Positions 1-6,822 of a DNA stretch of 64,000 bases are shown here, one piece after another. Made by a program: the position numbers and the translations under genes. Source of the DNA: Ammoniphilus resinae (GTDB lineage Bacteria > Bacillota > Bacilli > Aneurinibacillales > RAOX-1); the NCBI RefSeq assembly GCF_017873965.1, contig NZ_JAGGKT010000006.1, positions 1 through 64,000 on the forward strand. Direction: 5' to 3'. The notes beneath the pieces were generated by a model. The model searched no databases. It was not told the DNA's origin and worked only from the letters and a program-made list of their open reading frames with translations. Each line of letters starts with the position of its first letter. Positions within the stretch are counted from its first letter, which is position 1.

Positions 1-95
1 TTTCAGCGTTTTTATAAAAATGGTCTATTATTTTTCCATCACTAGTGGCCTACTATTTTCTCAGCACGTGGTCTACTTTTTTATTGACATTCGCA
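1..95. mobile_element. Terminal segment of an IS21-family-like insertion sequence
   Basis: Three short direct repeats of the type TGGTCTA/GTGGCCTAC are visible around positions 20-30, 46-56 and 69-78. They are followed by TTGACATTCGCA, which ends in CA at position 95. Repeated short motifs near the tip and a 5'-TG...CA-3' terminus are usual for IS21-family ends. The reading frame of the DUF927 gene runs into this sequence and stops within five codons, which marks the junction at 95/96. The istA/istB genes would lie to the left, outside the window. Confidence 0.65.
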
Positions 96-1058
96 ATTAA
101 GGCGAGCCTTTTCTTTGTTTTGAGCTAGCTTATAAATAAGGGAAGTAAAAGCTTTATTTCCAAGCATATTCATTGATGTTTCATCAAAAATAAGAACGAC
201 TCCTAAATTTCCGGAAATGATACTTTGTAAGGCATTTGATGTACCGTTAAAGGATTGAATTAATCCATTATGGGTAATACTTGGGCTCCCAAACACAGAA
301 GCAGCAACAACAGCAGCTGTTGTTTTACCTGTTGTTGAATTTCCCACGATATTCAACAATAAAGAATCACTCTCTGCTATTTCCGTCACGTTTAATAACC
401 CAACAATCGGCGCTGCAAAACTTGCTGCCAAAATCAATTCCATAGGTGTATGTCCGATAACGTGTTGATTAATTGCATCAATCCAATCTTTATAGGAACC
501 CTTTGGTGCTATTTGAAGAGGTCCTTTATACTCGGAAAAAGGAGCCTGCCCCTGTTGGAGTGCTTGACTAAGGCGGAAAATCAACTGACCATCATGAATA
601 TGCCACCCTAATTTACTATGAGTGTACGTCTTAGGTGCCATCTTTTCATGTTTATCAATGAAATCAAAAACAATATCTGCTTTCTTTCCGCCAACATCCA
701 TCCCTAAATTAAGGAATGTTTTTAGGTCAGATTTCACTAACTTCCCTCTTTCAATTGTAGCCTTCTCCCACTTACCAAAAGAGAAATATCTTAGATCTAG
801 GCTAACATCCCCGGTCTCCATGCTTTTTACAATGGAATCTACCAATGTAGCATATCCCACTTCCACTTCAACAAATTTGCCTTCTTTATTTTTTATTTCC
901 TTAAAAAGCTTATTCCCCCTAACGATGAAATTGCCTACCCTCGTGTACTTCTCATTAGAAGAAGGTTTCCCTTCTAAGTTTGAGTTAGGTGATATTTCCT
1001 CAAACTCATCTTCATCAAAGAATTCCTCAGAAAATTGATTCAACTCATTCTGATCCAA
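81..1058 (-). pseudogene. DUF927 (Cch-like) AAA+ helicase, 3' end truncated by an insertion sequence
   Basis: The product is a 325-residue remnant. Residues about 60-190 match the DUF927 N-terminal part in style (GWHIHDGQLIFRLS). A Walker A motif, GNSTTGKTTA, lies near residue 240 and a Walker B-like VVLIFDET near residue 290. The last residues (CECQ) are encoded by the insertion-sequence tip, so the sensor and C-terminal parts of the AAA+ domain are missing and the protein is probably inactive. Start is TTG with GGGAGG about 8 nt upstream. In SCC elements the DUF927 protein Cch is an MCM-like self-loading helicase thought to support element replication; that role is inferred here. It is the last visible gene of a leftward operon. 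Confidence 0.75.
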
Positions 1059-1151
1059 TAGCTATTCCTCCCATGTTGTACTAAATCACCCTTTGCACAC
1101 AGGATGATTTAGTACATTTATTTTTTAGATCTAGTTGATAACACTATCCTG

Positions 1152-1577
1152 TCACGCTCTCCTAATGGATTCGATATTGCTATATGTAAAATCACCTTCG
1201 ACCACTTTATTTTTAATCGTAGCGATAACTTTTTCCCCGACCATTCCTGCAACATCAACATTTCCATCTTCAAAAGAAATATCAAATTCCTTCATTACCT
1301 CAATAAACCTGCTATTCTCAGCTTGGGAGACAATGGGTTTAAACAGAAGATAGGTTGAATGTCCTTTCTCAGAAGAGAATTTCACTTTGATACTAAGAAT
1401 ATTCAAATCCAACCTCTTTCCTGTATTTTTACTTTCTCTCATTTCTTTTATAAAACCAGCTTCAACGATCTCCCCTGGTTTGTCTCCTTCAGCAACATTG
1501 GCATAAACATGACCTAAATTAAAGGTAGTAGAAAGAGAAGTAGAAACAATTTCATTAGCATCTTTTTTCTTAAGCAT
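1152..1577 (-). CDS. Small probable OB-fold ssDNA-binding protein of the island replication module
   Basis: 141 residues, no signal peptide or membrane segment. The pattern of beta-strand-like hydrophobic stretches and the C-terminal stretch ending YSNIESIRRA resemble phage and plasmid single-stranded-DNA-binding or DUF669-type OB folds; this is fold-level resemblance, not a firm family match. The start ATG has GGGGG 7 nt upstream. It sits about 90 bp upstream of the Cch-like helicase gene on the same strand, which fits a ssDNA-binding partner for a helicase. The name should be treated as tentative. An alternative is an uncharacterised structural or regulatory protein of the element. Confidence 0.5.
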   Translation of the reverse strand: MLKKKDANEIVSTSLSTTFNLGHVYANVAEGDKPGEIVEAGFIKEMRESKNTGKRLDLNILSIKVKFSSEKGHSTYLLFKPIVSQAENSRFIEVMKEFDISFEDGNVDVAGMVGEKVIATIKNKVVEGDFTYSNIESIRRA

Positions 1578-1624
1578 GGTGGTTCCCCCTTAGTAAATTA
1601 TTAAATTGATACTTGTGCATTAGA

Positions 1625-2089
1625 TTATTTCACTTTTATAATGGCAACCTTCTTATGGTTATTTGTAACGTACCGGACGTCAACTAGAGTAATAGATACC
1701 CTATCACTGAAATCTAACCCAAACCGATTCGTTATTTCTTGAACAAGATCCGCGGAATAAACAACCCCTTTCACCCCATATTTTTTAGGGCGAAAATAGT
1801 GATCATTATTTGGTAGGTCTTCCCCAACAGCAATTTCATGATCATGGAAAGATATTTGTACAGCCTCCGGCTCTTCAAGCTCTTCCATTAACTCCTTGGA
1901 GAATGTAATTCTTTTTCCATTCTTCTTAGAGTTAACGATCGTAATTATGCCTGATCCTGCAACCCTAGAGTTCGTTCCATTGCTAGCTGATGAAAAGAAC
2001 CGACTAAGATTCGTCTCTACCTCTTTCTCCGAATCTAAATTTCCCTCCAAACTGTTTTCATTCACTTCTTCTAATTGGCTTGTAATCAT
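1625..2089 (-). CDS. Hypothetical protein of the island, no family recognised
   Basis: 154 residues from an ATG with AGGAGGG 9 nt upstream; a TTG three codons earlier is too close to that ribosome site. The first 40 residues are acidic and Ser/Asn-rich and look disordered. The rest looks like a compact alpha/beta domain with a C-terminal strand ending KKVAIIKVK. No catalytic motif, cysteine cluster or membrane segment is visible. It lies between the OB-fold-like gene and a lysine-rich unknown gene in the leftward operon that ends in the Cch-like helicase. A DNA-replication or maintenance role is suggested by position only. Confidence 0.6.
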   Translation of the reverse strand: MITSQLEEVNENSLEGNLDSEKEVETNLSRFFSSASNGTNSRVAGSGIITIVNSKKNGKRITFSKELMEELEEPEAVQISFHDHEIAVGEDLPNNDHYFRPKKYGVKGVVYSADLVQEITNRFGLDFSDRVSITLVDVRYVTNNHKKVAIIKVK

Positions 2090-2272
2090 CTTTCTCAACC
2101 CTCCTGGTTATTACCAACCGTTTATTGTGCTTCTCGCTTACACGTTTGAGATTATCAGATACCAATTAATCTGTAATTGGATGCCAATTTATGAAAACAT
2201 TCCTGCATCGTTCGGAGCCCTGAAAATCCTACAAATCTTAGGCAAAAAAAAAAGTAATATCATTTTTTGATA

Positions 2273-3001
2273 TTACTTTACTAAGCTTACTTCTGATATT
2301 TCTTTTAATTTTTGTATCAGCAAGTGATCTAAGAGGTGAATTTCGGGATCAACACCTTTTTCTATTTTCTCTAATTTGTCCTTTATTCTTTTCTTAGCGT
2401 ATTTTTGAACCTGTTCTTCGGTGGGTTCACCTTTTCTCTTCTCTTTATGCTCTTGACGCTTCTCTGCTATGAATGATTCTTTTATTAAATTAAGCCCTTC
2501 TCTTTCTAACTCTTTAAAATGACTTTCCCATTTTTTAAGAAAGGAAATTCCCTTGTCAGTTGACATCATATAAAATAAGAGTTCTAGTTTCTCATCCAAT
2601 TGATTTATGGAATCAAATGTAATTTGTATATCATACATCTGCTGTACTCTATCATCCTCAGCTAACTCCACCCTTAACGGATCGGGTAAATTGGCAATGT
2701 CCTTTAACAGATATCGTTGGTATTGGCTCACCTGTCTTAAAGTTACGTTAATCTTTTTGGTATTTTTATGGTCCATGGGGTGTAACCCTTTATTTTTCAT
2801 GAGAAGCAGTAAGAGATCCTTTTCCCTCTCTGAAAACTGGTATTCCTCAGATCTTCTTACGCTTAGTCCCTTTTTGAATTTAATACCAAAGTCCTTACTC
2901 AACCCATGGATAAACTCATTAGCCCTGCCTTTAAAAGTAGTTCCATCTAATTTTTTCGCCATATTCTCTAGGTCTTTTATTGTATAGTAATCCTTCTTCA
3001 A
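2273..3001 (-). CDS. Lysine-rich hypothetical protein of the island
   Basis: About 242 residues, strongly charged. Residues 5-50 look like a helical DNA-binding or HTH-type segment (YYTIKDLENMAKKLDG). The last third is rich in Lys/Glu and probably a long helix or coiled coil. The TTG start at 3001 has a GGGGG stretch 8 nt upstream; a GTG at 3016 has no visible ribosome site, so the longer form is less likely. I do not recognise the family. Its place between the ribbon-helix-helix-like gene and the ssDNA-binding/helicase genes suggests a replication initiator or accessory protein, which is only inference. Confidence 0.6.
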   Translation of the reverse strand: MKKDYYTIKDLENMAKKLDGTTFKGRANEFIHGLSKDFGIKFKKGLSVRRSEEYQFSEREKDLLLLLMKNKGLHPMDHKNTKKINVTLRQVSQYQRYLLKDIANLPDPLRVELAEDDRVQQMYDIQITFDSINQLDEKLELLFYMMSTDKGISFLKKWESHFKELEREGLNLIKESFIAEKRQEHKEKRKGEPTEEQVQKYAKKRIKDKLEKIEKGVDPEIHLLDHLLIQKLKEISEVSLVK

Positions 3002-3123
3002 AAGCCTTTCCCCCACTGGTTTTTATTAAGAGTACACTTTTCTCATTTCGATAATCAACCTAAAAATATAGTTGTTAAATAAATTAGTAGCCCATTCCCC
3101 TTTTGGAGAATAGGCTTGATTTC

Positions 3124-3555
3124 TTACTTCTTTATCATTGCATCAGGAAAGTATCTTGTTAGATACTCAAAAACGGCATTATTGAAAAGTGCGGTTAGGC
3201 TGTCAATTTCACCACTATTTTTTAGATTTTGAGTAATCCTATGTAAATCATTCTCTAGGTAATTTGTAAACCTTTTGTGGGTGTTTTCAAACCGAAGGGA
3301 CTTTTGTGGCGGCTTTCTTTCCACATTCTGAAACTGCTTAGAATCCATTAATGGGTAATTAGATTCTTGCATATGGGGAAGATTAATATTGGTATCTTTA
3401 GTGGGATTAACATTCTCTTTTCTTATAATTTTCCTTCTTACATTTTCATCACTATTCTTAGCAATCTTTTGATCCAACCCAATTTCCTTCAATACTTTAC
3501 GTTTCAAATCACTTTTTCTTACTGCTTTCCTCGGTACTATCTTGGAATCTTCCAT
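3124..3555 (-). CDS. Ribbon-helix-helix-like DNA-binding protein, possible partition or copy-control factor
   Basis: 143 residues from an ATG with GGAG 8 nt upstream. The N-terminal 90 residues are basic and low-complexity (KAVRKSDLKRK, RRKIIRK). The C-terminal 50 residues (HKRFTNYLENDLHRI ... SLTALFNNAVFEYL) have the strand-helix-helix pattern of CopG/ParR-type ribbon-helix-helix proteins. Such proteins bind direct or inverted repeats next to their own gene. Here the upstream 280 bp hold TTTACATA direct repeats and a 174-bp imperfect palindrome. A role as autorepressor or centromere-binding protein of the island is inferred. It is the first gene of the leftward operon. Confidence 0.5.
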   Translation of the reverse strand: MEDSKIVPRKAVRKSDLKRKVLKEIGLDQKIAKNSDENVRRKIIRKENVNPTKDTNINLPHMQESNYPLMDSKQFQNVERKPPQKSLRFENTHKRFTNYLENDLHRITQNLKNSGEIDSLTALFNNAVFEYLTRYFPDAMIKK

Positions 3556-4073
3556 ATTTACCACTCCATTTTCACCCTATATTTACATAAACATCTAAGT
3601 ATTTGTTTACATACATATAGATGAAAACATATCGTAGAAATCCCCCAGTTCCCCCAGGAGATTTCTTATAAGAGATCTTTTTGGGAGGTTGGAAAACAAA
3701 CTTACTTTCAACAAAAAAAATAGTGAATGAGTTTTTTGGTTTAGAATTAGTCTGTTTTCCAAACCCTTTGTTTAGGCTTTCTCTTACCCAAAAAATGTTG
3801 GGGGAGCTGGGGGAAGTTTGTGGTGGGAGCTTTTTGCAATTGGAGAATGTCCTTTATCTTGGTATGAATATTCATTTTACAGCATTTCTAAAAAAATTAG
3901 CGTTAAGTTTTATTAAGTAAACGTTATATATTTCGATCAATTGGGAAGTAAAGTGAAGTGCCGGAAATGTACCTGGTTATGTGGTCATCATATTATAAAA
4001 AAACAGTGAAACCAGGATTCATTCCCCAAAAAGGGGATCTCGTAGACATATACCAACTCAATACTAAAGAACC
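3556..4073. other. Gene-poor segment upstream of the island maintenance operon
   Basis: About 520 bp without a convincing gene. It contains two TTTACATA direct repeats (3582-3589 and 3606-3613), the large palindrome listed separately, and a weak plus-strand open frame at 3979-4077 (32 codons, no good ribosome site). An operator, centromere or replication-origin role for the AT-rich and repeat part is possible because a DNA-binding protein gene starts immediately to its left. Confidence 0.4.
3641..3814. repeat. 174-bp imperfect palindrome (fold-back structure)
   Basis: Outer arms at 3641-3656 and 3799-3814 are complementary at 15 of 16 bases (TCCCCCAGTTCCCCCA against TGGGGGAGCTGGGGGA). Inner arms at 3687-3698 (GGTTGGAAAACA) and 3753-3765 (TGTTTTCCAAACC) are nearly complementary. 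The stretch inside these also aligns imperfectly to its own reverse complement around a centre near 3727. The 30- and 33-bp segments between the two arm pairs have diverged. No clear target-site duplication flanks it. It could be a MITE-like insertion, an operator/centromere, or an origin of the island. Confidence 0.6.
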
Positions 4074-4145
4074 TTAAGTTACGATGGTAATATCACCGAA
4101 CGGGGTTCTAATTACAATTCTGATATTCGTTTTTGGTGTTTCCAT
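4074..4145 (-). CDS. Very small open reading frame with a strong ribosome binding site
   Basis: 23 codons, translating as METPKTNIRIVIRTPFGDIT followed by three residues (IVT) and a stop. AAAAGGAGGTGGCTC precedes the ATG, giving a near-perfect Shine-Dalgarno at good spacing, which is the only evidence for expression. Nothing is recognised in the peptide. It lies alone on the minus strand between DUF960 and the maintenance operon. It could be a small regulatory peptide, a leader, or the start of a decayed gene. Confidence 0.3.
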   Translation of the reverse strand: METPKTNIRIVIRTPFGDITIVT

Positions 4146-4345
4146 GAGCCACCTCCTTTTAAATATTAATACAATTATTACCAATTCTGTTGCCTTTTAA
4201 CCCTTCATTATTTACTTTAGGATTTATCTCCCTACATTCACCTTTTGCATTGATCCTAATTTTATATTTTTTAACATTCATCCATAGATGATCCCTGCCT
4301 ACCTAAGAGAGCTATTACTCCAAGATTAGGCAGGGATCATGATTC

Positions 4346-4645
4346 CTAGTAATCTTCAGGGAAAAGCAGAATTACATGGTCATCCTGATCCATTACCCAC
4401 ACTTTTCTTTGTATTGGCTTACTCGTTTTTAATGCTACATAGACAACTCTTTCTCTCTTCGGCTCTTCCTGCCTTTGTGTGAGCCATTGTTGATCGTCCT
4501 CGATATAGAAATCAAATATCTGTAAATAATCCGTTAGCTGCTTATGATTTTCATGAATGTATTGAATGATGAATTGCCTATGTTCTTGACTCAATTCATC
4601 TAACACGGTTCTTGTCATGTACGTTGGTTTTTCTACCTCAAACAA
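4346..4645 (-). CDS. DUF960 family protein
   Basis: 99 residues, cytosolic, with the DUF960-type core DYLQIFDF ... QWLTQRQEEP in the middle and an acidic, aromatic C-terminus. Function is unknown. In staphylococci this family is a marker of SCC elements, where it sits near DUF1643 and RadC downstream of ccr. Start is TTG with GGGAGG 6 nt upstream, overlapping the end region of the preceding gene (15-bp gap), so it is translated as the last gene of the radC-DUF1643 operon. Identification rests on motif recall, without a profile search. Confidence 0.65.
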   Translation of the reverse strand: MFEVEKPTYMTRTVLDELSQEHRQFIIQYIHENHKQLTDYLQIFDFYIEDDQQWLTQRQEEPKRERVVYVALKTSKPIQRKVWVMDQDDHVILLFPEDY

Positions 4646-4659
4646 GTTTTGCCTCCCCC

Positions 4660-5025
4660 TTACTCTGCATGATCATTCAACCACTGCTCAGATTTTTCAT
4701 CATGAATACCAGCTAAGGTATAGAGCAATTGGAACTCATGGTCAAATCGTTTGGCTATTCGGTAATAATCAATGTTATTTTCCGTTAGCTTTTCAATGTA
4801 CTCTATATGGAGAAGATCACCAACAGAATTACTTACATCATCGTCTACTTCTAGGAGAACAAATGCTTGCTGAGATGGTAAACGGTATGACAAATCATCT
4901 TTATCTACTCCTTCCGCTTCCAGTACATCTAAGAAATCTTGCTCGATTACCTTGATCAGATCCATAGGAACCGTGTTTATTGCCTTTAGATATTCAATGT
5001 CATTTTGTGTTTGGATGACAATCAT
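4660..5025 (-). CDS. Small acidic hypothetical protein in the DUF960-DUF1643 cluster
   Basis: 121 residues from an ATG (MIVIQTQ) with AAAGGAG 10 nt upstream. A longer frame reaches further upstream to 5151, but its first 42 residues are basic and lack a ribosome site, so the shorter form is preferred. The protein is acidic and soluble with no motif I recognise. SCC elements commonly carry one or two small unknown genes in this slot between DUF960 and DUF1643. Function unknown. Confidence 0.6.
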   Translation of the reverse strand: MIVIQTQNDIEYLKAINTVPMDLIKVIEQDFLDVLEAEGVDKDDLSYRLPSQQAFVLLEVDDDVSNSVGDLLHIEYIEKLTENNIDYYRIAKRFDHEFQLLYTLAGIHDEKSEQWLNDHAE

Positions 5026-5265
5026 CGTTTCTTCTCTCCTTTGTTTTCGTTTATAAAATGAAAAAAGCCATTCATGCTGTGATTGCATCAATGGCTTCAT
5101 CTTTTGATAATATTGATGATGGATTTCATTTTGCAGTAAGGACACAGGCAATTACACATACAAGGGTAAACCTTCACTATATCGCTCCTTTGATCAATTG
5201 TTTTTAATCATTTTTTGTAAGTTCCTTTACTATTTCGCTTGCAACAGCCACAACTACTGTAACAA

Positions 5266-5613
5266 TTACTTTCTGCCACACCTTAGTGTCATCTCCTCTT
5301 TATGCATTTCTACTTTGTCCAAACCATTGATGGTTTGGTATACCCTTTCACCATCTTTCAAACAAACTAAATAGAGTGGATCATAGGTATCTGCTGCCAA
5401 AGCAACTCCTACAATCCACTCGTACTCATCATTGATTGAATATATATTAAACTGTATGGGGTTTGGCAAATAGGTTAGTATTTCTTGTGGGATTAGATTT
5501 TCGTCTACTTCTTCATGATATAAAAGTACCGCTTCCTCTCCTACCGCATTTATTTCAACTGCCACATCGAATTTCCCTTTCATAAAATCTATAAATTCCC
5601 TAATACTAAACAT
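5266..5613 (-). CDS. Small hypothetical protein in the DUF960-DUF1643 cluster
   Basis: 115 residues from an ATG (MFSIREF) with GAAAGGA about 8 nt upstream; the longer frame to 5685 overlaps the DUF1643 gene and has no ribosome site. It looks like a mixed alpha/beta soluble protein (FNIYSINDEYEWIVGVALAA) and ends in a basic, Cys-containing tail. No family recognised. It is transcribed with DUF1643 upstream and separated by 240 bp from the next gene downstream. Confidence 0.6.
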   Translation of the reverse strand: MFSIREFIDFMKGKFDVAVEINAVGEEAVLLYHEEVDENLIPQEILTYLPNPIQFNIYSINDEYEWIVGVALAADTYDPLYLVCLKDGERVYQTINGLDKVEMHKEEMTLRCGRK

Positions 5614-5657
5614 GGCGTGATTCCTTTCAAGTAATATTTTATTGGTTTCCAATACGG

Positions 5658-6158
5658 CTATTGATGATACGGTACTAATCTCCATCGATGTTTCAGAGCA
5701 GGATACAGAGGATGGAAACCTTTCCGACCAGAACTTGCTTCTATTTGAAGGATGTTTGCTTTCTTGTCTAGCAACATGGCTAAAATCATGTTTAATCGTT
5801 CAACGGCTTTCTTATTTGTTTCTACTCCTTTTCCAACCGCAATAATGACATCATCTACCCTTGTGATAGCTTCTTGAATGCATTTCAAATTTTCAATAAC
5901 AGATTCTTTCTTTTCAACTCCTTTAATCGATGGAAATAAGTTTACAATCTCTGCAACACCGTATTCCAATTTAGAAAGATTATTAATGACGTACATCGTT
6001 GTTTGGTCTTGGACGACTTCATCTGCTTGACCTGCATTTTTCATGATGACAAGTGCTTTTTTCTTATCCTTGTCCCACTCTTTCCTAATAAGATACTTGT
6101 TTTTCATTTCGTCATCATAAGTGACTTCTGTTTTTATCGTGCTTTTCGTTGTTATCAC
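5658..6158 (-). CDS. DUF1643 family protein
   Basis: 166 residues. The DUF1643 core is clear: YLIRKEWDKDKKKALVIM near residue 25, then ADEVVQDQTT and an N-terminal-conserved asparagine/leucine segment (VINNLSKLEYGVAEIVNLFP). Function is unknown; the family is common on mobile elements and is a recurrent SCC component. Start is GTG with AAAGGAG 9 nt upstream. It follows radC by 15 bp and is clearly in the same operon. The C-terminal 30 residues (RKGFHPLYPALKHRW) contain the conserved basic/aromatic tail. Confidence 0.75.
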   Translation of the reverse strand: MITTKSTIKTEVTYDDEMKNKYLIRKEWDKDKKKALVIMKNAGQADEVVQDQTTMYVINNLSKLEYGVAEIVNLFPSIKGVEKKESVIENLKCIQEAITRVDDVIIAVGKGVETNKKAVERLNMILAMLLDKKANILQIEASSGRKGFHPLYPALKHRWRLVPYHQ

Positions 6159-6173
6159 TATTTTTTACTCCTT

Positions 6174-6620
6174 TCAGATATAGCCTTTTTCTTTTAATGA
6201 AGTGAATGTATCATCTCCTACGATTATGTGGTCAAGAATATCTATTCCAATGATCTTCCCAGCTTCAATCAATCTCTTAGTGACTTCGATATCTTCATGG
6301 CTAGGGTCGGTCTTACCTGAGGGATGATTGTGTCCCAAAATGATTGAAGCTGCATTCGATAGTATAGCGGATTTCATGACCTCCCTCGGATGAACGATGC
6401 TTGAATTCAGGCTACCTATATGACAAATATTGAGGGATAGTGGTTGGTTCTTGGTATCTAGCGAAACTACGATAAAATGCTCCCGATCTGCATCTTCCAA
6501 AAATTGTTTTAATAATAAGTATCCGTCTTCTGGGGATCTTACTGATCGTTCTTTGTAAAGCAAACTTGATTCTCTTACTAATCTTAATGAGACAATATTC
6601 ACTCGTTTTGCTGATGACAT
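6174..6620 (-). CDS. Short RadC-type JAB/MPN domain protein
   Basis: 148 residues, corresponding only to the C-terminal JAMM domain of chromosomal RadC (about 225 residues); the helix-hairpin-helix part is absent. The metal-binding motif is intact: HNHPSGKTDPSHED gives HxH, then Ser and Asp at the JAMM spacing. Such short RadC proteins are typical of plasmids and of SCC elements, and their biochemical role is unsettled. The ATG (MSSAKR) has GGGAGG 6 nt upstream; an earlier ATG nine codons upstream lacks one. First gene of the leftward DUF1643-DUF960 operon, divergent from hsdR. Confidence 0.8.
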   Translation of the reverse strand: MSSAKRVNIVSLRLVRESSLLYKERSVRSPEDGYLLLKQFLEDADREHFIVVSLDTKNQPLSLNICHIGSLNSSIVHPREVMKSAILSNAASIILGHNHPSGKTDPSHEDIEVTKRLIEAGKIIGIDILDHIIVGDDTFTSLKEKGYI

Positions 6621-6822
6621 ATTAATACCTCCCTTTTTTGTATTCAAGGTAATAATATATATTCACCTTTCAATTCAAAACGGGTACTGAACGATACTCT
6701 ATACATGTGTTTGTTAAACAAGTTTATTTGCAAACAATTTGTGGAATTTTTTATAAAAAAGTGAAACCAGCCTATTTAATTTTAAGTATAATAAAGGCAG
6801 ATGAGTTTAGGAGGTTTCCAGC

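Noticed and set aside
3681-3920. Plus-strand open frame of 79 codons
   Set aside because: It runs through the imperfect palindrome, has no strong family resemblance and low-complexity content, so it is likely accidental.
3979-4077. Plus-strand open frame of 32 codons with FIPQKGDLVDIY, faintly like a MazF/PemK N-terminus
   Set aside because: Too short, no ribosome site, and the similarity covers only a few residues.
1-6700. Prophage
   Set aside because: No capsid, portal, terminase, tail or lysis genes; the gene set fits a cassette or plasmid-derived element.
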